Below, piece by piece: positions 8,703 through 19,852 of a stretch of DNA of 64,000 bases (positions are counted from its first letter, which is position 1; each line of letters opens with the position of its first letter). The notes below the pieces were generated by a model that ran no database searches, was not told where the DNA came from, and saw nothing but the letters and a program-made list of their open reading frames with translations. The position numbers were made by a program, and so were the translations under genes. The DNA comes from Achromobacter deleyi. Its GTDB lineage: Bacteria > Pseudomonadota > Gammaproteobacteria > Burkholderiales > Burkholderiaceae_B. Location: the NCBI RefSeq assembly GCF_902859705.1, contig NZ_CADIJO010000001.1, positions 496,001 to 560,000 of the forward strand, given 5' to 3'.

Positions 8703-9033
8703 AGGCAATTCCTGGTGCGCGCGATGCCGTCGGCAACGCGCGGATAGTGCGGGATGGGCGTTCAAAAAAGGTCTGGGTTGCGCACCGGTGACAGGTCGGT
8801 GCGCAATTGCACGAGGGCTGCAAGCCGTCGGTGCGTGGCGTGGATCTGCTGTGCGGGCGTTGCCGCACGGCGCCGGCATCTGCCGGGAAAGGCAATCGGG
8901 AAGCACCCGAATGCCGGTATGGACTCTACTTTAATTCAACAGCAATGGCGGATAAAGCCACGGTGCTCGGATAAATTGTTCGGTCAAATCAACTAATTCG
9001 ACCGAACCGTTGTCACGCCGCCAAGGCCGGCGG
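8703..9033. other. Intergenic region upstream of the MFS gene
   Basis: No gene is visible in these 331 bp between the 3' end of gph and the MFS start. About 8930-9005 is AT-rich and contains the inverted repeat listed separately. No convincing -35/-10 pair was found. Confidence 0.4.
8978..9007. promoter_or_regulatory. 8-bp inverted repeat, candidate operator (or gph terminator stem)
   Basis: GTTCGGTC (8978-8985) and GACCGAAC (9000-9007) are perfect reverse complements separated by 14 bp of AT-rich sequence. The site lies 26 bp past the gph stop and ~275 bp upstream of the MFS start. No U-tract follows the stem on the minus strand, so an operator is as plausible as a terminator. Confidence 0.35.
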
Positions 9034-9708
9034 TCAGCGCACGTCGCGCGGCAGCAGCGGCTGGATCGCCGCCCACAGGTCAGCCGGCGTATCGGCGCAG
9101 GCCTCGGCTTCCCAGGTGGACAGGTTTTCGTCCTCGCCGACATAGCCATAAGCGGCTGCCACCGCTGGCATGCCGGCTGCATGGGCGGCCTGGATGTCGC
9201 GCAGGTCGTCGCCCACGTAGACGCAGCGATCCACCGAAAAGCCCGCCTCGCGCGCCGCATGTTGCAGCGGCAGCGGATGCGGCTTGGCATGGGCGGTGGT
9301 GTCGCCGCAGACCAGGACGGCGCTGTCGCGGGTCAGATCCAGGAATTCGACGATCGGCAGCGTCAGGTAGGTGACTTTGTTGGTGACGATGCCCCAGGAC
9401 AGGCCGCGCTGGCGGATGTCGTCCAGCAGCGCCTGGATGCCGGGGAACAGCTTGCTGTGTACGGTCGAGCTGGCGGCGTAGTCTTCCAGGAATTGCAGGC
9501 GGGTCGGCTCGTAATCAGGGTCGCCGGCCTTCAGGCCGAGCGCCACGCGAAGCAGGCCGCGCGCCCCCTGCGAGGCCACCGGCCGCAGGGCTTCATAGGG
9601 CAGGGGATCCAGGCCGCGGCGCGTGCGCTGCTGGTTGGCGGCGGCGGCCAGGTCGGGGGCGGTGTCGGCCAGCGTGCCGTCGAAGTCGAACAGGATCAGG
9701 GCGCTCAT
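9034..9708 (-). CDS. gph: Phosphoglycolate phosphatase (HAD superfamily)
   Basis: The 224-residue HAD phosphatase has motif [11 protein letters not shown] at the very N-terminus (nucleophile Asp and general-acid Asp), motif II IVTNK, the motif III Lys in [10 protein letters not shown], and motif [10 protein letters not shown]. It would hydrolyse 2-phosphoglycolate arising from oxidative DNA damage repair, although related HAD enzymes act on other small phosphates. Its start overlaps the ubiG stop by 4 bp. The ubiG-gph pair is a widespread proteobacterial arrangement, which supports the assignment. Confidence 0.9.
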   Translation of the reverse strand: MSALILFDFDGTLADTAPDLAAAANQQRTRRGLDPLPYEALRPVASQGARGLLRVALGLKAGDPDYEPTRLQFLEDYAASSTVHSKLFPGIQALLDDIRQRGLSWGIVTNKVTYLTLPIVEFLDLTRDSAVLVCGDTTAHAKPHPLPLQHAAREAGFSVDRCVYVGDDLRDIQAAHAAGMPAVAAAYGYVGEDENLSTWEAEACADTPADLWAAIQPLLPRDVR

Positions 9709-10433
9709 TTGCGGGTAGCCATCAGGTAGTTGACCGAGGTGTCGGACGTCAGCGAATAGATCTGCGTGATCGGGTTGTATTCCATGCCGCGCATGCCGAC
9801 CGGTTCCAGGCCGGCGCCGCGGGCGGCCGCGGCCAGCTCGCTGGGCTTGATGAACATGTCGTAGGTATGGGTGCCGCGCGGCAACAGGCGCAGCACGTAC
9901 TCGGCGCCCACGATCGCGAACAGGAACGCCTTGGCGTTGCGGTTGAGCGTCGAAAAGAACACCCAGCCGCCCGGTTTGGTCAGTGCCGAGCAGGCGCGCA
10001 CGATGGATGCCGGATCCGGCACGTGTTCCAGCATTTCCATGCAGGTCACCACATCGAACTGGCCGGCTTGCTCGGCGGCCAGCTGCTCGACCGGCACCTT
10101 GCGGTAGTCGACCTTCACGCCGGATTCCAGGCCATGCAGGCGCGCCACCTTCAGGGACTTGTCGGCCAGGTCGATGCCGGTGACGTCTGCGCCGGCCCGC
10201 GCCATTGCCTCCGACAGGATGCCGCCGCCGCAGCCGACGTCCAGCACCTTCTTGCCGCTCAGGCTGCCCACCGATTCCTGGATCCATTCCAGGCGCAGCG
10301 GGTTGATGGCGTGCAGGGGCTTGAACTCGCTTTCGGGGTCCCACCAGCGGCTGGCCAGGGCGCCGAACTTGTCCAGTTCAGCCTGGTCGGCGTTGATGGT
10401 GGCTTGGGCGGTGTCGGAGGTATGGGTGGTCAT
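9705..10433 (-). CDS. ubiG: Ubiquinone biosynthesis O-methyltransferase
   Basis: The 242-residue class I SAM methyltransferase has motif [26 protein letters not shown] (motif II region), [15 protein letters not shown] and the family-specific [11 protein letters not shown] near the N-terminus. It performs both O-methylations in ubiquinone synthesis. The start at 10433 gives the usual UbiG N-terminus; longer in-frame frames upstream run through the ompA terminator and are rejected. It is translationally coupled to gph. Confidence 0.95.
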   Translation of the reverse strand: MTTHTSDTAQATINADQAELDKFGALASRWWDPESEFKPLHAINPLRLEWIQESVGSLSGKKVLDVGCGGGILSEAMARAGADVTGIDLADKSLKVARLHGLESGVKVDYRKVPVEQLAAEQAGQFDVVTCMEMLEHVPDPASIVRACSALTKPGGWVFFSTLNRNAKAFLFAIVGAEYVLRLLPRGTHTYDMFIKPSELAAAARGAGLEPVGMRGMEYNPITQIYSLTSDTSVNYLMATRK

Positions 10434-10544
10434 GGGCGGTCCAGCATAAGGCGGCTCTCTATATATAGAGGGGGGTGCAGCGCCGGGCAGCGCCGCGAGT
10501 GCCGGGACGTCTGCACGGTTTTGGTGCAAGCCGGGCGAAAAAAA

Positions 10545-10565
10545 GGGCCTCGCTATGCGAGGCCC
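10545..10565 (-). terminator. Rho-independent terminator of ompA
   Basis: A 9-bp perfect stem (GGGCCTCGC / GCGAGGCCC) with a TAT loop is followed on the minus strand by an eight-T run. It lies 23 bp past the ompA stop. Confidence 0.9.
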
Positions 10566-10587
10566 CTTATTGTAGCTAGTCCGGCAA

Positions 10588-11181
10588 TTACTTGCGGCTA
10601 CCCACGATTTCGATTTCAACGCGACGGTTCTGGGCGCGGCCTTCCTTCGTCTTGTTGGAAGCGACCGGGTTCTTCTTACCCTTGCCTTCCGTATAGATAC
10701 GGTTGGGGTCGATGCCCTTGCTGACCAGGTAAGCCTTGACCGAAGCGGCGCGGCGCTCGGACAGCTTCTGGTTGTAGGCGTCCGTACCGATCGAGTCGGT
10801 GTGGCCCACAGCAATGATGGTTTCGAGGTCGATGCCACGTGCTTGCTGGGCGACTTGGTCCAGCAGCTGACGGCCTTCGGGCTTCAGCGTCGACTTGTCG
10901 AAGTCGAAGAACGTGTCGGCGTTGAAGACGACCTTGGCCGCCATCGGGGCCGGCTTCGCCTTCGCTTGTGCAACCGGAACGCCGTCGCAGCCGGGGATAC
11001 CGGTGGCCGGGGTCCAGAACGCATCGCGCCAGCACAGTTCGTTCGTACCGTTCTTCCAAACGTTACCGAACGGATTGCGCCAGTTGTCCACCGTCTGCGG
11101 ATAGGACTGGGCCGAGGCTACACCCGAGGCCGTGACGGCAGCGAAGGCGAGCGCCAGAGCGAATTTGGAGGGTTTGTTCAT
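10588..11181 (-). CDS. ompA: OmpA-family outer-membrane/peptidoglycan-binding protein
   Basis: The 197-residue precursor has a signal peptide (cleavage near ASA-QS). A short linker of ~60 residues contains two Cys (ELCWRD and PGCDGV). A C-terminal OmpA domain follows, with [37 protein letters not shown] and NRRVEIEI, the peptidoglycan-binding signature. There is no eight-stranded N-terminal barrel, so this is the short Bordetella-type OmpA rather than the E. coli form. It has its own promoter and strong terminator, consistent with a highly expressed single gene. Confidence 0.93.
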   Translation of the reverse strand: MNKPSKFALALAFAAVTASGVASAQSYPQTVDNWRNPFGNVWKNGTNELCWRDAFWTPATGIPGCDGVPVAQAKAKPAPMAAKVVFNADTFFDFDKSTLKPEGRQLLDQVAQQARGIDLETIIAVGHTDSIGTDAYNQKLSERRAASVKAYLVSKGIDPNRIYTEGKGKKNPVASNKTKEGRAQNRRVEIEIVGSRK

Positions 11182-11256
11182 GTTTCTCCTCGTTGAGCTT
11201 GAAGCTGGATAAGTGACTCGCAGCGAACCCCCGCCGCATATCAGGAAAACGGGGCC

Positions 11257-11284
11257 AGTATAGCAACGCCAAGAGCTGGTTCAA
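11257..11284 (-). promoter_or_regulatory. Probable sigma-70 promoter of ompA
   Basis: On the minus strand, -35 TTGAAC (11279-11284), a 16-bp spacer and -10 TATACT (11257-11262) are present. They lie ~76 bp upstream of the ompA ATG, leaving a ~70-nt 5' UTR. Confidence 0.6.
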
Positions 11285-11594
11285 AGGAATAGCTACTGGG
11301 TTTCCTGCGTGCTGGAAACAATCTTAAGGCATTTGGGGGGCTTTGGCTTCCCTGGAGAGGCGCATTGACGCTGGATATGGCGATTTCGGCGCTCCATCCG
11401 TTTGGCCTGTTGGTTTTTGGCAACAGGGCGCCTGGGCGTTGGCGGACGCGCCGGCGCCGCCCGCCGCCGACATCCGGTCCAAGGCCCGCGCGGGGCCACG
11501 GGCGGCGCCCTTCGGGCCGCGATCCGAATCGAATGATAGAATTTCCTGTTTACCCGGCCCGGGTTCCTCCTTACACGATTCTGTCGTTATATAT
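11285..11594. other. Intergenic region upstream of gyrA
   Basis: No gene is visible. A TAGAAT -10-like element preceded by GA (11537-11542) lies 53 bp upstream of the gyrA ATG and is the best candidate for its promoter; no good -35 accompanies it. An in-frame upstream extension of gyrA to 11343 is Pro/Arg/Ala-rich and not GyrA-like. The bases just before the ATG (TTATATAT) show no Shine-Dalgarno sequence. Confidence 0.45.
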
Positions 11595-14258
11595 ATGGAT
11601 TCCTTTGCCAAGGAGACGCTTCCGGTTTCGCTGGAAGAAGAGATGCGCCGCAGTTACCTCGATTACGCGATGAGCGTGATCGTCGGGCGGGCGCTACCGG
11701 ATGTGCGGGACGGGCTCAAGCCTGTCCACCGGCGCGTGCTCTACGCGATGCACGAGTTGAACAACGACTGGAACCGCGCCTACAAGAAGTCGGCGCGTAT
11801 CGTCGGGGACGTCATCGGTAAGTACCACCCCCACGGCGACCAGTCCGTCTATGACACCATCGTCCGCATGGCGCAGGATTTCTCCATGCGCTACATGCTG
11901 GTCGACGGCCAGGGCAACTTCGGTTCCATCGACGGCGACAACGCCGCCGCGATGCGTTACACCGAAATCCGCCTGGCCAAGATCGCCCACGAACTGCTGG
12001 CCGACATCGACCAGGAGACGGTGGACTTCGGCCCCAACTACGACGGCAGCGAGCAAGAACCGCTGCTGCTGCCTTCGCGCCTGCCCAACCTGCTGGTCAA
12101 CGGCAGCTCGGGCATCGCCGTGGGCATGGCCACGAACATCCCGCCGCACAACCTCCAGGAAGTGGTCGACGGCTGCCTTTACTGCCTGCGCAATCCGGCT
12201 TGCACGGTCGATGAACTCATGGAGATCATCCCGGCGCCCGATTTCCCCACGGGCGGCATCATCTACGGCATGTCCGGCGTGCGCGAAGGCTACCGGACGG
12301 GCCGTGGCCGCGTCATCATGCGCGCCAAGACCCACTTCGAAGACATGGAAAAGGGCAATCGCCAGGCCATCGTGGTCGACGCGATTCCCTACCAGGTCAA
12401 CAAGAAGACGCTGCAGGAACGCATTGCCGAGCTGGTCAACGACAAGAAGATCGAAGGCATCTCCGACATCCGCGACGAATCGGACAAGGACGGCATGCGC
12501 CTGGTCATCGAGCTCAAGCGCGGCGAGGTGCCCGAGGTTGTCCTGAACAACCTCTACAAGAACACGCAGCTGCAGGACACCTTCGGGATGAACCTGGTGG
12601 CGCTGGTCGACGGCCAGCCCCGCCTGCTCAACCTGAAGCAGATGATCGACTACTTCCTGCAGCATCGCCGCGAAGTGGTCACGCGCCGCACGGTGTTCCA
12701 GCTGCGCAAGGCCCGCGAACGCGGCCACGTGCTGGAAGGCCTGGCCGTCGCGCTGGCAAACATCGACGATTTCATCGCCATCATCAAGGCCGCGCCGACG
12801 CCTCCCGTCGCGCGCCAGGAACTGATGGCCAAGTCGTGGGATTCGTCGCTGGTGCGCGAAATGCTCTCGCGCGCCGACGGCGATACGCCGGGCGGCCGCG
12901 CGGCCTTCCGCCCCGACGACCTGGGCGTGGAATTCGGCCTGCAAGGCGACGGCATGTACCGCCTGAGCGACACGCAGGCGCAGGAAATCCTGAACATGCG
13001 CCTGCAGCGCCTGACCGGCCTGGAACAGGACAAGATCGTCGGCGAATACAAGGACGTCATGTCCACCATCGCCGACCTGCTGGATATCCTGGCCCGTCCC
13101 GAGCGCATCACGACGATCATCGGCGAAGAGCTGCAGGCCATCAAGGCCGAGTTCTCGACCGGCGCCAAGGACTCGCGCCGCTCGGACATCGAGCTGAACG
13201 CGACCGAGCTGGACACCGAAGACCTGATCACGCCCACCGACATGGTCGTGACCCTGTCGCACGGCGGCTACATCAAGAGCCAGCCGCTGTCCGAATACCG
13301 TTCGCAAAAGCGCGGCGGCCGCGGCAAGCAGGCCACCGCGATGAAGGAAAACGACTGGATCGACCAGTTGTTCATCGCCAACACGCATGACTTCCTGCTC
13401 TGCTTCTCGAACCGCGGCCGCGTTTACTGGCTGAAGGTGTGGGAAGTGCCGCAGGGCACGCGCAACTCGCGCGGCAAGCCCATCGTCAACATGTTCCCGC
13501 TGGCTGACGGCGAGAAGATCACGGTGGTGCTGCCGGTCAAGGAATTCAGCGAAGATCACTACGTCTTCATGGCGACCTCGCGCGGCACGGTCAAGAAGAC
13601 CCCGCTGTCCGACTTCTCCAACCCGCGCAAGGCCGGCATCATCGCGGTCGACCTCGACGACGGCGACTACCTGATCGGCGCCGACCTCACCGACGGCAAG
13701 CACGACGTCATGCTGTTCTCGGACGCCGGCAAGGCCGTGCGCTTCGACGAAAACGACGTGCGTCCGATGGGCCGCAATGCCCGCGGCGTGCGCGGCATGA
13801 TGCTCGAAGACACGCAGAACGTGATTGCGCTGCTGGTCGCGGGCGACGAAACCCAGACCGTGCTGACCGCCACCGAAAATGGTTACGGCAAGCGCACCCC
13901 GATCGGCGAATACACGCGCCATGGCCGTGGCACCAAGGGCATGATCGCCATCCAGACCAGCTCGCGCAACGGCAAGGTCGTTGGCGCCGTGCTGGTCATG
14001 CCTTCGGATGAAATCATGCTGATCACCACCGGCGGCGTGCTGGTGCGTACCCGCGTCGCGGAAATCCGCGAAATGGGCCGTGCCACGCAGGGCGTCACGC
14101 TCATCAACGTCGACGACGGCAGCTCGCTGTCCGGCGTGCGCCGTGTCGTCGAAAGCGATGCGGACGACGACGGCGAAGACCTGGAAGACGGCCTGGAAGC
14201 GGGTGGCGAAGGCGACGACGCCGGCGCAGCAGATACGACGGAACCTACGGAGCAATAA
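11595..14258 (+). CDS. gyrA: DNA gyrase subunit A
   Basis: The protein is 887 residues. The catalytic Tyr122 (MRYTE) and the quinolone-resistance region [11 protein letters not shown] are at the same numbering as in E. coli. Position 83 is Gln and position 87 Asp. The GyrA-box QKRGGRG (571-577) opens the DNA-wrapping C-terminal beta-pinwheel. The last ~40 residues are strongly acidic ([14 protein letters not shown]), a tail that tunes supercoiling in other GyrAs. With GyrB it introduces negative supercoils. The stop codon overlaps the serC start by one base (TAATG), making gyrA the head of the biosynthetic supraoperon. Confidence 0.98.
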   Translation: MDSFAKETLPVSLEEEMRRSYLDYAMSVIVGRALPDVRDGLKPVHRRVLYAMHELNNDWNRAYKKSARIVGDVIGKYHPHGDQSVYDTIVRMAQDFSMRYMLVDGQGNFGSIDGDNAAAMRYTEIRLAKIAHELLADIDQETVDFGPNYDGSEQEPLLLPSRLPNLLVNGSSGIAVGMATNIPPHNLQEVVDGCLYCLRNPACTVDELMEIIPAPDFPTGGIIYGMSGVREGYRTGRGRVIMRAKTHFEDMEKGNRQAIVVDAIPYQVNKKTLQERIAELVNDKKIEGISDIRDESDKDGMRLVIELKRGEVPEVVLNNLYKNTQLQDTFGMNLVALVDGQPRLLNLKQMIDYFLQHRREVVTRRTVFQLRKARERGHVLEGLAVALANIDDFIAIIKAAPTPPVARQELMAKSWDSSLVREMLSRADGDTPGGRAAFRPDDLGVEFGLQGDGMYRLSDTQAQEILNMRLQRLTGLEQDKIVGEYKDVMSTIADLLDILARPERITTIIGEELQAIKAEFSTGAKDSRRSDIELNATELDTEDLITPTDMVVTLSHGGYIKSQPLSEYRSQKRGGRGKQATAMKENDWIDQLFIANTHDFLLCFSNRGRVYWLKVWEVPQGTRNSRGKPIVNMFPLADGEKITVVLPVKEFSEDHYVFMATSRGTVKKTPLSDFSNPRKAGIIAVDLDDGDYLIGADLTDGKHDVMLFSDAGKAVRFDENDVRPMGRNARGVRGMMLEDTQNVIALLVAGDETQTVLTATENGYGKRTPIGEYTRHGRGTKGMIAIQTSSRNGKVVGAVLVMPSDEIMLITTGGVLVRTRVAEIREMGRATQGVTLINVDDGSSLSGVRRVVESDADDDGEDLEDGLEAGGEGDDAGAADTTEPTEQ

Positions 14259-15388
14259 TGGCCCGCCCCTGGAACTTCTCGGCTGGCCCCTCGGCCTTGC
14301 CCGAGGTGGTACTGCAGCAAGCCGCTGCGGAAATGCTGGACTGGCACGGCAGCGGCATGTCCGTGATGGAAATGAGCCATCGCGGCAAGCACTTCGTGCA
14401 GATCTGCGATGAAGCCGAGAACGACCTGCGTGAACTGCTCGGCCTGTCGCCCGACTACGCCGTGATGTTCATGCAGGGCGGGGGGTCCGGCGAGAACGCC
14501 ATCGTCCCCATGAACCTCATGGGCCGGCGCGGCGCGCCGGCAGCCGACTTCGTCGTGACGGGCCATTGGTCGTCGCGTTCCTACAAGGAAGCCGGGCGCT
14601 ATGGCGACACGCACGTCGCCGCCACCAGCGCCCAGGCGACCCAGCTGGACGGTCGCGAACAGGCGCCGTTCACCTGGGTGCCCCCGGTCGATACCTGGAA
14701 GGTGCGCCCCGAATCGGCCTACCTGCACCTGTGCAGCAACGAAACCATCGGTGGCGTCGAGTTCATGGACTGGCCCGATACGGCCGCCCTGGGCGCGCCC
14801 GACGTGCCGCTGGTCGTCGATGCCTCGTCGCATTTCCTGTCGCGTCCCATGGATGTCAGCCGCTGCGGCATGATGTACGCGGGCGCCCAGAAGAACGCGG
14901 GCCCGGCCGGCGTCACCATGGTCATCGCCCGCCGCGACCTGATCGGCCACGCGCTGCCGATCTGCCCGTCGGCGTTCGACTACGCCAACGTGGCCGCGGA
15001 CCACTCGCGCTACAACACGCCGCCCACCTTCGCCATCTATATCGCCGGATTGGTGTTCAAGTGGGTCAAGGCCAATGGCGGCGTGGCCGGCATGGAAGCC
15101 GCCAATCGCGCCAAGGCCGACCTGCTGTACGGCTACCTGGACAGCACCCAGTTCTACCGCAATCCCATCCACGCGCCCGTGCGTTCGCGCATGAACGTGC
15201 CGTTCGTGCTGCGCGACGAGTCGCTCAACGACGCCTTCCTGCAAGGCGCCGACGCGGCCGGCCTGACCCAGCTCAAGGGCCACAAGAGCGTGGGCGGCAT
15301 GCGTGCGTCGATCTACAACGCGGTGCCGCTGGCCGGCGTGGCCGCGCTGGTTGAGTACCTGAAGGAATTCGAGCGCCGCTATGGATGA
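14258..15388 (+). CDS. serC: Phosphoserine aminotransferase
   Basis: The 376-residue class V PLP aminotransferase has the N-terminal [15 protein letters not shown] and SHRGKHFV motifs and the PLP-binding lysine K212 in [12 protein letters not shown]. It converts 3-phosphohydroxypyruvate to phosphoserine and also acts in the pdxH-linked pyridoxal route. The phosphate-binding loop reads [16 protein letters not shown]. The start codon overlaps the gyrA stop and the last 8 bp overlap pheA, indicating translational coupling. The position between gyrA and pheA is typical of Burkholderiales. Confidence 0.96.
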   Translation: MARPWNFSAGPSALPEVVLQQAAAEMLDWHGSGMSVMEMSHRGKHFVQICDEAENDLRELLGLSPDYAVMFMQGGGSGENAIVPMNLMGRRGAPAADFVVTGHWSSRSYKEAGRYGDTHVAATSAQATQLDGREQAPFTWVPPVDTWKVRPESAYLHLCSNETIGGVEFMDWPDTAALGAPDVPLVVDASSHFLSRPMDVSRCGMMYAGAQKNAGPAGVTMVIARRDLIGHALPICPSAFDYANVAADHSRYNTPPTFAIYIAGLVFKWVKANGGVAGMEAANRAKADLLYGYLDSTQFYRNPIHAPVRSRMNVPFVLRDESLNDAFLQGADAAGLTQLKGHKSVGGMRASIYNAVPLAGVAALVEYLKEFERRYG

Positions 15389-16466
15389 CGATCTGCAGCG
15401 CAAGCTGCGCCCCTTGCGTGACCGCATCGATGCGCTCGATGCACAAATTCTGGACCTGCTGTCGCAGCGCGCCCGCGCCGCGCAGGAAGTCGGCGAAGCC
15501 AAGCACGCGGCGCATGCCGATGGCCCGGTGCTGCGCCCCGAGCGCGAAGCCGAAGTCATCCGGCGCCTGCAGCAACTGAATCCCGGCCCGTTTCCGGCCG
15601 CGGGCGTGGCGTCCGTCTGGACGGAAATCATCTCGGCCTGTCGCGGCCTCGAGCGCGGCATGACGGTTGCCTACCTGGGGCCGCAGGGCTCGTTTTCCGA
15701 GCAGGCGGCGCTTGAGCATTTCGGCCATGCCGTGCAGAAACTGCCGTGCGTGTCGTTCGACGAGGTCTTTCGCGCGGTCGAGGCCGGGCAGGCCGACGTC
15801 GGCATGGTGCCGGTCGAGAATTCCACCGAGGGTGCGGTCAACCGCAGCCTGGACCTGCTGCTCAATACGCCGCTGCGGATCCTGGGCGAACGCTCGCTGG
15901 TGATCCGCCACTGCCTGATGTCGCAGTCGGGCAACATGGACGGCATCAAGACGATTTCCGCGCACCCGCAGGCGCTGGCGCAGTGCCAGGGCTGGCTGAC
16001 GCGCAACTATCCCGACCTGGATCGCGTGGCCGCGGCCAGCAATTCCGAAGCCGCGCGCCTGTCCGCGTCCGACCCGACCATCGCCGCGATTGCCGGCGAA
16101 GTCGCCGCGCCGGCCTGGAACCTGCAGGTCGTCAGCGCCGGCATCCAGGACGACCCGCACAACCGCACGCGTTTCCTGGCCATCGGCAACATCGAGCCCC
16201 TGGTCAGCGGCAAGGACAAGACCAGCCTGATCCTGGCTGTCCCCAACCGCGCGGGCGCGGTCTATGAAATGCTGGCGCCCTTGGCTGCCAATGGCGTTTC
16301 CATGACGCGCTTCGAGTCGCGGCCGGCGCGCACCGGCGAGTGGGAATACTATTTCTACGTCGATGTCCTGGGACATCGCAATGATCCGAATGTCGCGCTC
16401 GCCCTGGATACCCTGCGGGCGCAGGTTGCCTACCTGAAAGTGCTGGGTTCCTACCCGGCGCCGTGA
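15381..16466 (+). CDS. pheA: Bifunctional chorismate mutase / prephenate dehydratase (P-protein)
   Basis: The 361-residue protein has an AroQ chorismate mutase domain at ~1-90 ([20 protein letters not shown]), a prephenate dehydratase domain at ~95-275 ([34 protein letters not shown]) and a C-terminal ACT domain (~285-355) with the ESRP motif of phenylalanine feedback sites ([10 protein letters not shown]). It makes phenylpyruvate from chorismate. The reading frame begins 8 bp inside serC and ends 7 bp before hisC. Confidence 0.96.
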   Translation: MDDDLQRKLRPLRDRIDALDAQILDLLSQRARAAQEVGEAKHAAHADGPVLRPEREAEVIRRLQQLNPGPFPAAGVASVWTEIISACRGLERGMTVAYLGPQGSFSEQAALEHFGHAVQKLPCVSFDEVFRAVEAGQADVGMVPVENSTEGAVNRSLDLLLNTPLRILGERSLVIRHCLMSQSGNMDGIKTISAHPQALAQCQGWLTRNYPDLDRVAAASNSEAARLSASDPTIAAIAGEVAAPAWNLQVVSAGIQDDPHNRTRFLAIGNIEPLVSGKDKTSLILAVPNRAGAVYEMLAPLAANGVSMTRFESRPARTGEWEYYFYVDVLGHRNDPNVALALDTLRAQVAYLKVLGSYPAP

Positions 16467-16473
16467 GTCTGCC

Positions 16474-17595
16474 ATGACCAACACCACCAAGCCCCTCGCC
16501 GCTCCTGCCCACGTCAGCGCCATCGCGCCCTACCAGGCGGGCAAGCCCATCGAAGAACTGGCCCGCGAGTTCGGGCTGGATCCGGCCGGCATCGTCAAGC
16601 TGGCGTCCAACGAAAACCCGCTGGGCATGCCCCAGTCGGCGCGCGCGGCCATGCTGGCTGCCGCCGAATCGCTGGCGCGTTACCCGGATCCCAACGGCTT
16701 TGACCTGAAGGCCGCGCTGGCCGCGCGCTACGACGTGCCGATGAACTGGATCACGCTGGGCAACGGCTCCAACGACATCCTGGAAATCGCGGCGCTGGCG
16801 CTGCTGGAGCCGGGCGCCTCGGCGGTGTACGCGCAGTATTCGTTCGCGGTCTACCGCCTGGCCACGCAGGCCCGCGGCGCGCGCCACATCGTGGTGCCGG
16901 CGCAAGACTACGGCCATGACCTGGACGCCATGTTCGAGGCCATTGCCGACGACACGCGCCTGTTGTTCATCGCCAACCCGAACAACCCCACCGGCACCTT
17001 CGTGCCGGGCGACAAGGTGGCTGATTTCCTGGAACGCGTGCATGCCGCGCATGGCGATCGCGTCACGGTGGTGCTGGACGAGGCCTACAACGAATACCTC
17101 GATCCTGAACACCGTTTCGACAGCACCGCGCTGGTGCGCCGCTATCCCAACCTGATCGTGTCGCGCACGTTCTCCAAGGCCTACGGCCTGGCGGGCCTGC
17201 GGGTGGGCTTCGCGGTGGCGCAGCCGGCCCTGACCGACCTGCTCAACCGCGTGCGCCAGCCGTTCAACGTCAACACCCTGGCGCAGGCCGCCGCGGTGGC
17301 CGCACTGGGCGATGCCGCCTACCTGGAAGAGGCCTACGCTTCGAACAAGGCCGGCAAGGCGCAGCTGTGCGCGGCGTTCGACCAGCTCAAGCTGCGCTAC
17401 GTGCCCAGCTATGGCAACTTTGTCCTGGTGCACGTGGGCGATGCCCCGCGCATCAACCTGGCGCTGCTCAAGCGCGGCGTCATCGTGCGTCCGGTGGCCG
17501 GCGACGGCCTGCCTGAATGGCTGCGCGTGTCTATCGGCCTGCCGCAAGAGAACGCCCGCTTCATCGACGCGCTGACCGCCATCCTGTCCGAATGA
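16474..17595 (+). CDS. hisC: Histidinol-phosphate / aromatic aminotransferase (HisC2-type)
   Basis: The 373-residue fold-type I PLP aminotransferase has KLASNENPLG, LGNGSNDILE, NPNNPTGTF, VLDEAYNEYL and the PLP lysine K235 in SRTFSKAYGLAGLRVG. It stands between pheA and tyrA instead of in a his operon. It may therefore transaminate phenylpyruvate or hydroxyphenylpyruvate as well as imidazole-acetol phosphate; this is inferred from position. The stop overlaps the tyrA start (ATGA). Confidence 0.93.
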   Translation: MTNTTKPLAAPAHVSAIAPYQAGKPIEELAREFGLDPAGIVKLASNENPLGMPQSARAAMLAAAESLARYPDPNGFDLKAALAARYDVPMNWITLGNGSNDILEIAALALLEPGASAVYAQYSFAVYRLATQARGARHIVVPAQDYGHDLDAMFEAIADDTRLLFIANPNNPTGTFVPGDKVADFLERVHAAHGDRVTVVLDEAYNEYLDPEHRFDSTALVRRYPNLIVSRTFSKAYGLAGLRVGFAVAQPALTDLLNRVRQPFNVNTLAQAAAVAALGDAAYLEEAYASNKAGKAQLCAAFDQLKLRYVPSYGNFVLVHVGDAPRINLALLKRGVIVRPVAGDGLPEWLRVSIGLPQENARFIDALTAILSE

Positions 17596-18494
17596 ACGGC
17601 GCTTCCTCTACGCCAGATCAGGGGGCCGCTGGCCCCCTGATTCCTGTGCTGGCGGTGGTGGGCGTGGGCCTGATCGGCGGATCGTTCGCCGCGGCGTTGC
17701 GCCAGGCGGGGCAGGTGGGCCGGGTGCTGGGGGTAGGGCGCAATGCGCAATCCCTGGCACGCGCCGTCGAGCTGGGCCTGATCGACGAAGCCGTCAGCGC
17801 CGAAGACGCCGCGGAACGCGCCGATCTGGTTTTCCTGGCTACTCCCGTGGGTGGCCTGCGCGATGTGCTAGCGCGCATGCTGCCGCATTTGCCGGACCAC
17901 GTGGTGCTGACCGATGGCGGCAGCACCAAGGCCGAAGTCGTCGACGCCGCGCGTGCGGCGCTGGGCGAGCGCATCGGCCAGTTCGTGCCGGGCCACCCGA
18001 TAGCGGGCGCCGAACGCACCGGCCCGGAAGCCGCCGACGCGGCGCTGTATCGTGGCCGTTGCGTCATCCTGACCCCGCAGCCTGAAAACAGCGCCGCGGC
18101 TGTCGCACTCGTGCGCGCCGCCTGGCAGGCCTGCGGCGCCCGCGTCATCGACATGGATGCCGAGGCGCACGACCGTGTGCTGGCCTCGGTCAGCCATTTG
18201 CCGCATCTGCTGTCGGCCGTCTACATGGAGCAGGTCGCTACCGCCGATGACGCCGCGACCCGCCTGGCGCTGGCCGGCAGCGGCTTTCGCGATTTCACCC
18301 GCATCGCCGCCGGTTCGCCCGAGATGTGGCGCGATATTTTTCTGTCCAACCGCGGCGCCATGCTGACCGAGATCGCGGCCGTGCGCGCCGTGCTGGATCG
18401 CGCCGAGCGCGCGATCGACGGCGGTGATGGCGCGGCCTTGCTGGCGCTGCTCGATACCGCGGCGCAGGCGCGTCGCCATTGGCGCAAGGAGTAG
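17592..18494 (+). CDS. tyrA: Prephenate/arogenate dehydrogenase
   Basis: The 300-residue NAD(P)-dependent enzyme has the Rossmann motif [15 protein letters not shown]. Further family motifs are [16 protein letters not shown], the catalytic-site [11 protein letters not shown] and [10 protein letters not shown]. It carries no chorismate mutase or ACT extension, so it is the minimal form. It commits prephenate to tyrosine. An upstream in-frame start lies deep within hisC and adds basic residues, so the ATG at 17592 overlapping the hisC stop was chosen. Confidence 0.95.
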   Translation: MNGASSTPDQGAAGPLIPVLAVVGVGLIGGSFAAALRQAGQVGRVLGVGRNAQSLARAVELGLIDEAVSAEDAAERADLVFLATPVGGLRDVLARMLPHLPDHVVLTDGGSTKAEVVDAARAALGERIGQFVPGHPIAGAERTGPEAADAALYRGRCVILTPQPENSAAAVALVRAAWQACGARVIDMDAEAHDRVLASVSHLPHLLSAVYMEQVATADDAATRLALAGSGFRDFTRIAAGSPEMWRDIFLSNRGAMLTEIAAVRAVLDRAERAIDGGDGAALLALLDTAAQARRHWRKE

Positions 18495-18499
18495 CTGAC

Positions 18500-19822
18500 A
18501 TGGGCGCTTTGCCTTTCCTGGATCTGCCGCGCGTGCGTCGCGCGCAGGGCGTGATGGCCTTGCCGGGTTCCAAGAGCATTTCCAACCGGGTGCTGCTGCT
18601 GGCGGCCATTGCCGACGGCGCCACCACGATCACGGGGCTGCTCGATTCCGACGATACGCGCGTGATGCTGGCTGCGCTGCGCCAGCTGGGCGTGGCGGTG
18701 TCCGACCTGGAAAATGGCCAGGTCACCGTGCAGGGCGTGCGCCGCTTTCCGGTGGGCGCCGCCGACCTGTTCATGGGCAACGCCGGCACCGCCATCCGGC
18801 CGCTGACGGCCGCGCTGGCCTTGATGGGCGGCGACTACCGCCTGTCGGGCGTGCCGCGCATGCACGAACGTCCCATCGGCGACCTGGTCGACGCACTGGC
18901 CGCCCTGGGCGCCCGCATCGACTATCTGGGCCAGCCGGGGTATCCGCCTTTGCACATCGGCCGTGGCCAGATCACCGCGCCCGCCATCACCCAGGTGCAG
19001 GGATCGGTGTCGAGCCAGTTCCTGACTGCCTTGCTGCTGGCCGCGCCCCTGCAGGCGGGGCAGAGCGGCCAGCCGGTCGTCATCGAGGTGGTCGGTGAGC
19101 TGATCTCCAAGCCGTACATCGAGATCACCCTGAACCTGATGGCGCGCTTTGGCGTCACCGTGCGCCGCGACGGCTGGAGCCGCTTCACCATCGAGGCCGG
19201 CGCCAGCTACCGCAGCCCCGGCCGCATCGCGGTCGAGGGCGATGCGTCCACGGCCTCGTATTTCCTGGCCTTGGGCGCGATTGGCGGCGGCCCGCTGCGG
19301 GTAACCGGTGTGGGCGCCGACAGCATCCAGGGCGACGTCAAATTCGCCGATACGCTGGCCGCCATGGGCGCCAGCGTCACCTATGGCGACAACTGGATCG
19401 AGGTCACCGGCGTGCGCGTGGCCGAAGGCGGCCGCCTGAAGGCCTTCGATACCGACTTCAACCTGATTCCCGATGCCGCCATGACCGCGGCCGCGCTGGC
19501 CCTGTACGCCGACGGTCCTTGCCGCCTGCGCAATATCGGCAGCTGGCGCGTCAAGGAAACCGACCGCATCCACGCCATGCAGACCGAGCTGGAAAAGCTG
19601 GGCGCGCAAGTGGAATCGGGGCCGGATTGGCTGCGCGTCACCCCGCCCGCCGAAGGCGCCTGGCGCGATGCGCATATCGGCACCTGGGACGATCACCGCA
19701 TGGCGATGTGCTTTTCGCTGGCCGCGTTCGGTCCGGCGGTGGTGCGCATCCTCGATCCGGGGTGTGTCAGCAAGACGTTCCCGGGTTACTTTGATGTCTA
19801 CGCGGGCCTGGTGTCGGCGTAG
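18500..19822 (+). CDS. aroA: 5-enolpyruvylshikimate-3-phosphate synthase (class I)
   Basis: The 440-residue enzyme has [16 protein letters not shown], the class I (glyphosate-sensitive type) [25 protein letters not shown], the PEP-site Asp in NLIPDAAMT and a C-terminal [12 protein letters not shown]. It joins PEP to shikimate-3-phosphate. The start at 18500 follows an AAGGAG Shine-Dalgarno sequence inside the end of tyrA and lies 5 bp past the tyrA stop. Confidence 0.97.
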   Translation: MGALPFLDLPRVRRAQGVMALPGSKSISNRVLLLAAIADGATTITGLLDSDDTRVMLAALRQLGVAVSDLENGQVTVQGVRRFPVGAADLFMGNAGTAIRPLTAALALMGGDYRLSGVPRMHERPIGDLVDALAALGARIDYLGQPGYPPLHIGRGQITAPAITQVQGSVSSQFLTALLLAAPLQAGQSGQPVVIEVVGELISKPYIEITLNLMARFGVTVRRDGWSRFTIEAGASYRSPGRIAVEGDASTASYFLALGAIGGGPLRVTGVGADSIQGDVKFADTLAAMGASVTYGDNWIEVTGVRVAEGGRLKAFDTDFNLIPDAAMTAAALALYADGPCRLRNIGSWRVKETDRIHAMQTELEKLGAQVESGPDWLRVTPPAEGAWRDAHIGTWDDHRMAMCFSLAAFGPAVVRILDPGCVSKTFPGYFDVYAGLVSA

Positions 19823-19852
19823 CGTTCACGGGCCGCGGCCCTTTCCTTTTCC

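Noticed and set aside
11694-14255. 853-codon open frame antisense to gyrA
   Set aside because: It mirrors gyrA codon by codon. In GC-rich DNA with G/C third positions the opposite strand often stays open. The protein is His/Val/Asp/Arg-rich with no recognisable domain.
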